This document shows positions 1 through 7,774 of a stretch of 64,000 nucleotides of DNA, piece after piece. Position 1 is the first letter of the stretch. Every line of letters begins with the position of its first letter. The notes under the pieces were generated by a model. That model worked only from the letters and a program-made list of their open reading frames with translations. It searched no databases and was not told the DNA's origin. Source of the stretch: Flavobacteriales bacterium (lineage in GTDB: Bacteria > Bacteroidota > Bacteroidia > Flavobacteriales_G > Salibacteraceae); the NCBI GenBank assembly GCA_003499525.1, contig DNTB01000096.1, positions 46,100-110,099 on the forward strand. Direction: 5' to 3'. A program made the translations under genes and the position numbers.

Positions 1-894
1 GATTTTTCCATAGAAGATACGGCATCGATCGACAGAATTTTCATTGCAGATCGAAATGGAAAAACAATCGATGTAAAAAGGACAGAACATACATGGATGG
101 TCAACGATCAATATGAGGCCAGAGAGTATTTCATTAAACTTCTATTGACCACCATTCATGACATGACCGTTAAAGCACCAGTATCAAAATCCCGATATAA
201 CAACGTAATTAAGTTTTTAGCAACAACGGGCAAGAAGGTTGAAATCTATCAAGGTGGAAATAAACCAAGCAAAGTCTTCTATGTTGGAACGCCAAATCAG
301 AACCATACGGGTACCTACATGATCCTCGAAGATTCAGACCGCCCCTACCTCGTTCATATTGAAGGTTTTAGAGGATTTCTCACTCCGCGGTTCTCAGTGC
401 TCGAAAGCGATTGGAAATCCAACGTAATATTCAAGCATAAATACGATCAAATTAGTGAAATTAAAGTTGAACAGCCTGAAAGTCCGTCTAAAGGATTTAT
501 GATAAAAAAAAAGGACGGAAAATTCCTGTTATACTCCTCTGAAGGAAAAGAAAAAAAAGGGTGGGATGAACTCAAATTGAATCAATATGTAAAGCTCTTC
601 GAAGAGCTTAATTTTGAGTCCTGGAAAGATTCTAAAGAACAGACTTTTGTAGATTCTATCAAGAATGAAACCCCGCTCGAAATATATTCAGTTACCGACA
701 TCAATGGGGCCAAAACCAGCATCCGGACATATCGTAAGTTCGATCTGGATCCAAGGTATGTAGACCCTGAGGCGGTTGAGGACATTGACCGAATGTACGG
801 CATATTTAACGAAGAATATCTTGTGGTCGTTCAGTACTATTCTTTTGATCCTTTCAATCAGGAAATCGACTATTTTTTTGAAACCCCGAATTAG
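1..894 (+). CDS. DUF4340 domain-containing protein, 5'-truncated by window edge
   Basis: The reading frame is open from base 1 (it begins DFSIEDTASIDRIFIADR) through the stop at 892-894, so the ATG at 97 is probably internal and the true start lies outside the window. The visible 297 residues resemble the DUF4340 family of Bacteroidota: an opening segment of the form 'FSIEDTASIDRIFIADRNGK', then an 'AREYFIKLLLTTIHDM' helix and a KVEIYQGG strand. The function of the family is not established. In many Flavobacteriia a gene of this kind lies between the gldF/gldG ABC-transporter genes and dnaN; dnaN does follow here after 94 bases, which fits that order, but gldG itself is not visible. Family call fairly sure, role unknown. 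Confidence 0.75.
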   Translation, partial: DFSIEDTASIDRIFIADRNGKTIDVKRTEHTWMVNDQYEAREYFIKLLLTTIHDMTVKAPVSKSRYNNVIKFLATTGKKVEIYQGGNKPSKVFYVGTPNQNHTGTYMILEDSDRPYLVHIEGFRGFLTPRFSVLESDWKSNVIFKHKYDQISEIKVEQPESPSKGFMIKKKDGKFLLYSSEGKEKKGWDELKLNQYVKLFEELNFESWKDSKEQTFVDSIKNETPLEIYSVTDINGAKTSIRTYRKFDLDPRYVDPEAVEDIDRMYGIFNEEYLVVVQYYSFDPFNQEIDYFFETPN

Positions 895-933
895 TTATTG
901 TGTTAATAATTTGTTCGCAAGTCGAGGTTGTGC

Positions 934-966
934 TTGAAAGTAAATTGGTGGTGTCGGCTACCTTTG
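934..966 (+). promoter_or_regulatory. Candidate dnaN promoter (TTG-N22-TACCTTTG)
   Basis: TACCTTTG at 959-966 is an exact match to the Bacteroidota -7 consensus TAnnTTTG. A TTG at 934-936 lies 22 bases upstream as a possible -33 element. The ATG of dnaN is 22 bases downstream of the box, giving a short leader. Inferred by pattern only. Confidence 0.5.
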
Positions 967-988
967 TCGGTATTCAAAAAATTAGCAC

Positions 989-2110
989 ATGAAATTTATT
1001 GTTTCAAGCTCTTCTTTACTCGGAAATTTACAGAAAATCAGCGGCGTCCTGAACGCAAACAACACCCTACCCATATTGGATAATTTCCTTTTTCAAATCA
1101 AGGAAAACGAACTCACTGCATCAGCTAGCGATCTGGAATCGACTATGATTACTTCTATCAATCTGGACAAATCAGAAAGCGATGGTCTGGTAGCCGTTCC
1201 CGCCAAATTACTTATCGACATACTCAAAACCTTTCCTGAGCAGCCATTGAGTTTTACCATCGATGATAAAAACTTTGGAATCGAAATATCATCAGATACC
1301 GGTAAATACAAACTCAGCGGGTTCGACGGTGAGGAGTTTCCTAAACTACCAGAAATAAAAGGGGCTGCAAAGTTTGAAATTGAAGCCGGGAATATCTTCA
1401 ATGCTATTAGCAAGAGCCTATTTGCCAGCGGAAATGACGAACTTAGACCGGTTATGTCAGGGGTTCTATTCGAGTTGAACAATGACGATGTGACCTTTGT
1501 AGCAACCGATGCCCACAAATTGGTTCGGTATCGTCGCACTGATGTAAAAACATCTTCAGGAGGCTCTTTCATCATGCCTAAGAAACCATTGCAATTGCTA
1601 AAAACTCTGAGTTCAGGCTCTAATGATAATGTCGAGGTAGAATATAGTGAGGTAAATGCGTCATTTAGAATTGATGATGTTCACCTTATTTGCCGCCTCA
1701 TCGACGGAACATACCCCAATTATGAAGCTGTTATTCCGAAAGAAAACAACAGCACACTGACCATTGATCGTGTTTCATTTCTTACTTCTATTCGAAGAGT
1801 TTCCATCTTTTCAAATAAAACCACCTATCAGGTAAGGTTGAAGATAGCTGGAAGCGAGCTGAATATATCCGCAGAGGATCCCGACTTTTCAAATGAAGCG
1901 ACCGAAAGACTTACATGCCACTACGAGGGTGACGATATTGTTATCGGTTTCAACTCCAGATTCCTTATTGAAATGCTCAATAATCTGGACAGTCAGAACG
2001 TAATGCTCAAACTGTCAGAACCGAATCGTGCAGGACTACTAATGCCTGAAAATCAAGAAGATGGAGAGGATGTGTTGATGCTGGTAATGCCAGTGATGCT
2101 CAATTACTGA
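989..2110 (+). CDS. dnaN: DNA polymerase III subunit beta (sliding clamp)
   Basis: This is the ring-forming processivity clamp that tethers DNA polymerase III to DNA. The 373-residue length is normal for the family, and all three clamp domains are present: the N-terminal domain (MKFIVSSSSLLGNLQKISGV), a central domain with the typical LRPVMSGVLFEL strand near residue 155 and ATDAHKLVRYR near residue 171, and a C-terminal domain ending in VLMLVMPVMLNY, close to the usual hydrophobic-patch ending with M-P at its core. It has its own promoter candidate upstream. Its last 7 bases overlap the 3' end of the convergent rhomboid gene, so neither gene has room for a terminator outside the other's coding region. 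Confidence 0.97.
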   Translation: MKFIVSSSSLLGNLQKISGVLNANNTLPILDNFLFQIKENELTASASDLESTMITSINLDKSESDGLVAVPAKLLIDILKTFPEQPLSFTIDDKNFGIEISSDTGKYKLSGFDGEEFPKLPEIKGAAKFEIEAGNIFNAISKSLFASGNDELRPVMSGVLFELNNDDVTFVATDAHKLVRYRRTDVKTSSGGSFIMPKKPLQLLKTLSSGSNDNVEVEYSEVNASFRIDDVHLICRLIDGTYPNYEAVIPKENNSTLTIDRVSFLTSIRRVSIFSNKTTYQVRLKIAGSELNISAEDPDFSNEATERLTCHYEGDDIVIGFNSRFLIEMLNNLDSQNVMLKLSEPNRAGLLMPENQEDGEDVLMLVMPVMLNY

Positions 2111-2787
2111 TCATCTTTAGGCCGATAGTGGTATTCAATCTTTATTGAACCACCCTCGGCTGCATGGACCTTTTCTTGCTTTTCTTCTTCCTCCTCCCAG
2201 GAGTATTTCTTTTTGGTGGGACCTTCTTTTCTAAAATACCATGCAATAGTAATTCCGGCAAAGGCTCCTAATAAGTGAGATTCCCAAGATATGCTGTCAA
2301 TCCAAGGGAGCACTCCCCACACCATAGAACCATACAAGAAGACGATGAGCAATGAAATACCTATGAGGTTCATGTGCCATTTGAACAATCCACTAAAGAA
2401 CAAAAAGGACGCCCAACAATAGATTAGTCCGCTTGCCCCAATGTGATAGGATGACCTTCCTCCTACCCATACCCAAAGTCCGGTGAAAACGAGGGAGTAA
2501 AGAAATATTTGCAAACTGACTTTACGATAAAAATAGGATATGCCCAATCCGAGGAAAATAACGGGATAGGTATTGTTCAGCAGATGCTCCCAATCTCCGT
2601 GTAAGAATGGAGAAAACAGTATTCCTTTTAACCCTGACAGTTTTCTCGGTAAAATACCGAAGGTTCCAAAATCCGAGTTCGTCGACCATTCAATGATGAA
2701 TACCAACCACATCACAACGACCAATCCTAATGGAATAAACCAGGGACGATAAAAACCTTTATGAACAGCAGTACCCTCCTTATTCAT
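2104..2787 (-). CDS. Rhomboid-family intramembrane serine protease
   Basis: This 227-residue polytopic membrane protein has the hallmarks of an active rhomboid: the HGDWEHLLNN segment (H63, H68, N71, N72) in the second helix, the GASG serine motif with nucleophile S119, and the partner histidine H171 in SWESHLLGAFAG. Rhomboids cut transmembrane helices of other proteins inside the bilayer; the substrate here cannot be read from sequence. About six hydrophobic helices are followed by a charged cytosolic tail rich in Glu and Lys (WEEEEEKQEK, residues about 197-206). It runs towards dnaN and the two stop codons overlap. Confidence 0.9.
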   Translation of the reverse strand: MNKEGTAVHKGFYRPWFIPLGLVVVMWLVFIIEWSTNSDFGTFGILPRKLSGLKGILFSPFLHGDWEHLLNNTYPVIFLGLGISYFYRKVSLQIFLYSLVFTGLWVWVGGRSSYHIGASGLIYCWASFLFFSGLFKWHMNLIGISLLIVFLYGSMVWGVLPWIDSISWESHLLGAFAGITIAWYFRKEGPTKKKYSWEEEEEKQEKVHAAEGGSIKIEYHYRPKDDQ

Positions 2788-2855
2788 GGGCCTAAAATAC
2801 GCTGATAATTCTCAGAGGTTTGAAATAAAAAAACAGACAACATCATCAAAATAAT

Positions 2856-2863
2856 TTACTTTG
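2856..2863 (+). promoter_or_regulatory. Weak -7 box candidate for the SixA-like gene
   Basis: TTACTTTG matches TAnnTTTG at five of six fixed positions and ends 16 bases before the ATG at 2880. No convincing -33 element was found at normal spacing. Confidence 0.3.
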
Positions 2864-2879
2864 TGGCCATCATTAAATT

Positions 2880-3377
2880 ATGAAGAAACTGTATCTGGTG
2901 CGGCATGCGAAGTCTTCCTGGAAAGACTCAAGTTTGGAAGATATTGACAGGCCTCTGAATAATCGCGGTAAGAAAGCCGCCCCAATGATTGGGCAGAAAT
3001 TGAAAGCAAGAAATGTTCAACCGCAAATAGTCTTTGCCAGTTCCTCAAAAAGGACCACTAAAACTGCCAAAATACTAATTGAAAAACTAGGCCTTGGAAC
3101 TGATAAGCTTCATCTGGAAGAAGATCTTTATCTGTCCTCCCCAAAAAAAATGATACGGTTTATTCAGACTCTTGACAACAATCATGATGAAGTGATGATC
3201 GTTGGTCATAACCCGGGTATAACGCTAACGGTAAACCTACTGGCCGGTGAGCATATTGAAAATATTCCGACCGCAGGCGCTGCATGTGTTTTATTCGACA
3301 TTGAAGATTGGAAAAATGTCTCCAATAATGGAAAACTCGGCTTCTACATCTATCCTAAAATGTTCCGCTTAGGCTGA
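2880..3377 (+). CDS. sixA: Histidine phosphatase family protein, SixA-like
   Basis: This 165-residue member of the histidine phosphatase (phosphoglycerate mutase-like) superfamily has the catalytic LVRHAKSSWKD motif with phospho-acceptor H9 after R8, a second conserved arginine in SSSKRTTKTA (R58), and the late VGHNPG motif with H110. The size and the RHA variant of the RHG motif fit the short SixA group, whose E. coli member removes phosphate from histidine phosphotransfer proteins. The substrate here is inferred, not shown. It is followed after 2 bases by the DUF2797 gene, so the two are probably co-transcribed. Confidence 0.85.
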   Translation: MKKLYLVRHAKSSWKDSSLEDIDRPLNNRGKKAAPMIGQKLKARNVQPQIVFASSSKRTTKTAKILIEKLGLGTDKLHLEEDLYLSSPKKMIRFIQTLDNNHDEVMIVGHNPGITLTVNLLAGEHIENIPTAGAACVLFDIEDWKNVSNNGKLGFYIYPKMFRLG

Positions 3378-3379
3378 TT

Positions 3380-4180
3380 ATGAGCATTTTCTGGAGCGGT
3401 TACTTGCGTAAAATGACCACCACAATAGGAAATCCAATTCAGTACTTTACGGATTCCGAAAAGCACTATCTCCTAAATAATATCATCGGAAAAGAAGTAG
3501 TACTTACACACACTTCAAATAAAGAATGTATCGTCTGTGGTAAGTCTATCAAAAAGACTTACGGGCAGGGTTTCTGCTATCCGTGTTTTCAAAATGCACC
3601 TGAAAACTCTGAATGCATTATAAAACCGGAACTATGTGAAGGGCACCTTGGTAAAGGACGTGATCCCGAATGGGAACAAAAGCACCATAATCAACCTCAT
3701 GTAGTATACGTTGCCCAAACTGAAGGGGTAAAGGTTGGGGTGACCCGAAAAGATCAGGTTCCAACAAGATGGATCGACCAGGGAGCCTCACGGGCAAGGG
3801 TACTTGCAGAATTTCCATATAGACAACTCGCAGGGAAAATGGAAATTGCATTAAAATCGAACTGGAGTGACCGAACCAATTGGCGCAAAATGCTAACCAA
3901 CCAACCTCCTGAACGAGGTTTTTCAGAACTCTACCAAAAGATTAAATCAGAAGCACAAAATCATTTTAACGAATATTTGGTATCTGAAAATAATGCACTT
4001 GAGTTGAACTATCCGGTTGAAATCTACCCTAAAAGAATTAGAAGTATCAGTTTTGACAAGACCCCATACATTCGTCAGAAATTAGCCGGTATCAGGGGTC
4101 AGTATTTGATTTTCGAATCGGGAAACGTCCTGAACATCCGCAAATTCTCAGGTTACGAAATAACCATTGAAATAGGCTGA
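3380..4180 (+). CDS. DUF2797 domain-containing zinc-ribbon protein
   Basis: This 266-residue protein matches my memory of the DUF2797 family by its opening SGYLRKM, a four-cysteine zinc ribbon (C50-x2-C53 and C66-x2-C69, with C79 and C86 nearby), and the segment VYVAQTEGVKVGVTR followed by PTRWIDQGA. That latter segment resembles a GIY-YIG-like core (VYVAxT..KVGVT), which hints at nucleic-acid binding or cleavage, but no activity is established. It lies 2 bases after the SixA-like gene. Function unknown. Confidence 0.75.
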   Translation: MSIFWSGYLRKMTTTIGNPIQYFTDSEKHYLLNNIIGKEVVLTHTSNKECIVCGKSIKKTYGQGFCYPCFQNAPENSECIIKPELCEGHLGKGRDPEWEQKHHNQPHVVYVAQTEGVKVGVTRKDQVPTRWIDQGASRARVLAEFPYRQLAGKMEIALKSNWSDRTNWRKMLTNQPPERGFSELYQKIKSEAQNHFNEYLVSENNALELNYPVEIYPKRIRSISFDKTPYIRQKLAGIRGQYLIFESGNVLNIRKFSGYEITIEIG

Positions 4181-4225
4181 TTTTGCCACTTTAAAAGTTG
4201 AATTCAGAATTTGATTACACTAATG

Positions 4226-4233
4226 TAGATTTG
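4226..4233 (+). promoter_or_regulatory. -7 box TAGATTTG, 7 bases before the start codon
   Basis: This is an exact TAnnTTTG match that ends 7 bases before the ATG at 4241. If used, transcription would begin almost at the start codon, giving a near-leaderless mRNA. The nearest upstream TTG (4198-4200) is 25 bases away, longer than usual. Confidence 0.4.
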
Positions 4234-4240
4234 TGACCGA

Positions 4241-6286
4241 ATGGCTTTTTACTATCCAGGTTTTCTATTCGCATTTGCTGCTCTCTCCATCCCTATAATT
4301 ATTCATCTTTTCAGCCTGAGAAGACATGAACGTCTGTATTTTACCAATACGCGACTCCTTGAAAAGGTGGATACCAAAACCAAAACACAAAATAGAATAA
4401 AACATCTTCTTATTCTACTGAGCAGACTTCTGTTCCTTTCATTTCTAATACTCGCTTTTGCACAGCCTTATTTGAAAGTCCAGGATGAATTATTGGCTTC
4501 AGGTTCAACTACGGGAATTGTATTGGACAATTCTTTTAGCATGTCCGCTGAGAGTAGCGAAGGTATCTTAATCGACGAAAGCCGGGAAAAGGCATTGGCT
4601 ACAGTAAATTCTTTTCCGAGTGCGCAATCATTTTTGATTTCATCAAATGAAAGAGAGATCAGTTCAGGAAACTCAATGAGCAAAAAAGAGACCCTTTTTA
4701 GAATTTCTTCCTCAGATTTAACTTCCAACACCGAACAAATTAATGTGCTGATTAACAGACAAATAAACGTATTCAGGGAGAAGGAAATTGACAAAGCCAG
4801 CATATTCGTCTTCTCTGATTTCCAAAAGAGTACGACTAAGCTCGCTCAGATAGATATGACGTCCTCTTCACTAATATTTGTTAGAACAACTCCCGAATTA
4901 GTTTCAAACATATCAATGGATTCAGTTTGGTTAGTTAAGCCCGCTGTTAGACCTGGAGAGGAAATTACGCTGCGCTACCGAATTACTAGCTATGAAGATG
5001 ACGTACTAACCAATATCGGATTGACTTTTATCCTGAATGATGAGATTAAAATGCGCAAAGGAATCACCATCAATCCCGGGCAAAGTGTGGATAGCTCGCT
5101 GACGTTCACGCTTGCTGAGCCGGGTTTCTACAAAGGCGAAATGCACATTGATGATGGCACTATTGCATTTGATGACTCTTACTTCTTCTCTCTGAGTCTG
5201 AAGGACGGTATCCATGTCGCTGAAATCACTGACGACTCGAAGAACAACTTCATTTCTAAGGCATTTAGCACAGAACCCTATTTTCGGTTTATAAAATACT
5301 CTAACCAGAGTATCGATGTGGATAACCTCGGGAAAAATCAACTCATAATTCTAACCAATCTAAAGAACATTTCCAGCGGCCTCAGCTCCATTCTTGAAAG
5401 CTACATAGCCTCAGGAGGAAATGTGATCATTTTTCCGAATCAAAAATCGTTGGACGACCTCAACGGCTTTCTAAACCGCCTTTCCAGTATTTCTTTGGGG
5501 AAAACAAACCGTGATTCGACCCTGATCAATCAACTCGCCTCCTCAGATCAGGTTTTCGACAAGGTATTTGAAGGAACTCTGGAAAACGCTGATTTCCCGA
5601 TTTCCTTGAAAAGATTTGATATTGTTGAGCGCGGTCTGTCCAGAATGCAATGGTTGCTCCGCAACGAAGCGGGTAACGATATTTTCGTAAAGTTTCCTTA
5701 CGGAACAGGAAACATATTTCTCGCTTCATTTCCCCTCGACGAAAAATGGAATACGCTGCCAAGACATGGGCTATTTGTTCCACTAATTTTCCAAATAGCA
5801 TATCAACAATCTTTGAAAGAGCCTACCGGTTATGCCTTAAATAATATTACCATGATGCCCGTCAAAAAGAACTGGGTATCAGAGGATATTCCTTTGCATC
5901 TCATCAACGAAATGCTGAATGTTGATGTCATCCCTGAAGTGACAACCATAGATCAAAAAAAATATATCCGCATTCCCGAAAGCATTAATAGAGCAGGAAT
6001 ATACAGAATTGAACGTCAAGGCGAGATCGTTGGACAAATAGCCCTGAATTACGATCGGTTAGAATCAGATCCAGCGGTCCTTTCGAACGAAGAAATCTTG
6101 CTTAGATTGGATAGCCTGGGAATTAAAAATATCGAAATCATCACAGATAAGACGTCAGATATAGAACAAAGCATTGAATCTCTGCGAAGCGGTATTCCAT
6201 TGTGGAAGTATTGTTTGATTTTTGCTCTGATTTTTTTGGCAGCTGAAGTCCTCTTAATAAGATTTGTAAATCCCAAAGGCATATGA
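4241..6286 (+). CDS. BatA domain / VWA-like membrane protein
   Basis: The 681-residue protein opens with a BatA-type membrane anchor: a first helix (FLFAFAALSIPIIIHLFSL, about residues 8-26), the conserved RRHERLYFTNTRLL linker, and a second helix (about 55-75). A von Willebrand factor A-like domain follows with a MIDAS-type DxSxS motif in LDNSFSMS, and the protein ends with a further transmembrane helix (about 651-676). Bat proteins were named for aerotolerance in Bacteroides, but this architecture is widespread in Flavobacteriia without a proven job. The last 4 bases (ATGA) overlap the next gene, which indicates translational coupling to the dihydroorotase-like gene. Confidence 0.8.
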   Translation: MAFYYPGFLFAFAALSIPIIIHLFSLRRHERLYFTNTRLLEKVDTKTKTQNRIKHLLILLSRLLFLSFLILAFAQPYLKVQDELLASGSTTGIVLDNSFSMSAESSEGILIDESREKALATVNSFPSAQSFLISSNEREISSGNSMSKKETLFRISSSDLTSNTEQINVLINRQINVFREKEIDKASIFVFSDFQKSTTKLAQIDMTSSSLIFVRTTPELVSNISMDSVWLVKPAVRPGEEITLRYRITSYEDDVLTNIGLTFILNDEIKMRKGITINPGQSVDSSLTFTLAEPGFYKGEMHIDDGTIAFDDSYFFSLSLKDGIHVAEITDDSKNNFISKAFSTEPYFRFIKYSNQSIDVDNLGKNQLIILTNLKNISSGLSSILESYIASGGNVIIFPNQKSLDDLNGFLNRLSSISLGKTNRDSTLINQLASSDQVFDKVFEGTLENADFPISLKRFDIVERGLSRMQWLLRNEAGNDIFVKFPYGTGNIFLASFPLDEKWNTLPRHGLFVPLIFQIAYQQSLKEPTGYALNNITMMPVKKNWVSEDIPLHLINEMLNVDVIPEVTTIDQKKYIRIPESINRAGIYRIERQGEIVGQIALNYDRLESDPAVLSNEEILLRLDSLGIKNIEIITDKTSDIEQSIESLRSGIPLWKYCLIFALIFLAAEVLLIRFVNPKGI

Positions 6287-7530
6287 AAACTCTTGTTCGC
6301 CAAGCTAAAATCATAGATCCTAATAGTAGGAGAAATGGTGAATTAGCTGATATTCTGTTTGAGAACAATCAAATTGTTAGTATTGGACAAGACTTGACCG
6401 ATGACAGCGCAGAAATTATCGAGGGTGAAGACCTGAGAATATCACCAGGATGGGTGGATATCCATGCACAATTCAACGATCCCGGCTATGAATTCAAAGA
6501 AGACCTTAAATCCGGTGCGGCCGCAGCGTCAAAAGGGGGATTTTGTACAGTGGCCGTTTCACCCGAAACCTTACCGGTAATTGATTCAAAAGCTGACGTA
6601 GAATACATCAATAAGAAAAGCCTCGGTTTGGGGGTAAAAATTGTTCCCATTGGAGCAGCGACTCCTAAATTGAAAGGAGTAGATTTCACTGAAATGTTCG
6701 ATATGTATTCTTCTGGCGCCACCTGCTTTTCGAACGGTCAAAAGTCCTTTTCAGATGCAGAGCTAACCAGGCGTATCTTGCTTTATGCCAAGCAATTTGG
6801 TGGAAAAGTAATGGAAGTGGCAAATGATGAAAGCCTGAGTAATGGCGCGATGATCCACGAAGGAGAAGTTAGCACAAAGCTTGGTCTGAAAGGGGTTCCT
6901 TCGCTCGCAGAGGAATTGATTGTGTTCAGAGATATTGCCGTAGCACAATACTGCGATGCCCCAATACATTTTCATAAAATTTCGACAGAAAAATCGGTTG
7001 AACTCATCCGAAATGCTAAAGAACAAGGCATCAAGGTAAGCTGCGATGTGGCCCTGTCAAACCTTATTTGGACGGAAAAGGAACTACTGAGTTTTGATAC
7101 AAATTTTAAAGTAACTCCACCGTTGAGAACCGAGGATGACCGATCGGCACTTATAACTTCTTTGAACGACGGAACCATAGATTTTCTGGTTACTGGTCAT
7201 ATGCCTCAAAACATTGAAGAGAAGGAATGCGAGTTTGAATATGCGGGCTACGGGCAATCCATAATAGAGTATGCTTACCCTTTGTATCTAAAGTACTTAT
7301 CCAACTCATTATCAGAAGAAAAATGGGTAGAAAAAATTGCCCTATCTCCTGCTAAGTTTATTGGAATAGAACCTACTACAATTGAGGAAAATGAAACGGG
7401 TTCTTTCACCATTTTTACTCACGCTAATTCAACTTCGTCGAATCATAAAAACATGGTTTCCCGGTCAAAAAATTTCCCTGAAATACAAGGTGAATTTCAG
7501 GGTAAGATCATGCAAATCATCACAGAATAG
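6283..7530 (+). CDS. Dihydroorotase-like protein, probably catalytically inactive
   Basis: This 415-residue amidohydrolase-fold protein aligns along its length with class I dihydroorotases (pyrimidine synthesis): a DIHAQFNDPG loop, the GGFCTVAVSPET strand, EGEVSTKLGLKGVPSLAEE, HFHKIST, and an EYAYPLYLKYL tail. However, the metal-binding HxH is H61-x-Q63, the substrate arginine after it is N65, the usual HCED histidine is missing (EVANDES), and the catalytic aspartate of the TDHAPH motif is glycine (VTGHMP, G305). These losses together argue against hydrolase activity. Inactive dihydroorotase homologues can act as structural partners of aspartate carbamoyltransferase (PyrX), which is a plausible role but inference. 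It overlaps the BatA-like gene by 4 bases. Confidence 0.85.
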   Translation: MKTLVRQAKIIDPNSRRNGELADILFENNQIVSIGQDLTDDSAEIIEGEDLRISPGWVDIHAQFNDPGYEFKEDLKSGAAAASKGGFCTVAVSPETLPVIDSKADVEYINKKSLGLGVKIVPIGAATPKLKGVDFTEMFDMYSSGATCFSNGQKSFSDAELTRRILLYAKQFGGKVMEVANDESLSNGAMIHEGEVSTKLGLKGVPSLAEELIVFRDIAVAQYCDAPIHFHKISTEKSVELIRNAKEQGIKVSCDVALSNLIWTEKELLSFDTNFKVTPPLRTEDDRSALITSLNDGTIDFLVTGHMPQNIEEKECEFEYAGYGQSIIEYAYPLYLKYLSNSLSEEKWVEKIALSPAKFIGIEPTTIEENETGSFTIFTHANSTSSNHKNMVSRSKNFPEIQGEFQGKIMQIITE

Positions 7531-7774
7531 AAGGTTGCTGACTTCAACCCGGAGTACAATACTTATCATATCAAATCATGATAAGTATCACAACATTTTG
7601 ACAGTCTAAGAGCTATTTTCGATAATGTAAGTTATCATAGCTTGACGATCAAAACAACCCATCACATGATCTATTTTGATGCCGAATCAATCCCTTGCAC
7701 TATTGACTCCGGAGCTCAGAAAATAGGGTTTACCGTGGTAACTTGCAGAAAGTTTTCTACCAGAATACGCGGCT
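7531..7774 (+). promoter_or_regulatory. Leader region of the giant repeat gene, with an 11-bp inverted repeat
   Basis: At 244 bases this is the longest gap in the window. It holds a perfect inverted repeat: ATACTTATCAT (7559-7569) and ATGATAAGTAT (7578-7588) around an 8-base loop. TTATCAT recurs at 7632-7638. The hairpin is AT-rich and has no following T run, so it is either a weak terminator for the dihydroorotase-like gene or an operator for the giant gene. TATTTTCG at 7614-7621 is a one-off match to TAnnTTTG. No clear promoter was found close to the ATG. Confidence 0.4.

Noticed and set aside
97..99. ATG at 97 as start of the DUF4340 protein
   Set aside because: The frame is open to base 1, and the residues before 97 look like a conserved part of the family, so the gene is truncated by the window edge.
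7382..7609. 75-codon + strand open frame overlapping the end of the dihydroorotase-like gene
   Set aside because: It is out of frame with a well-supported gene, and its Lys/Arg/Ser-rich product matches nothing recognised.
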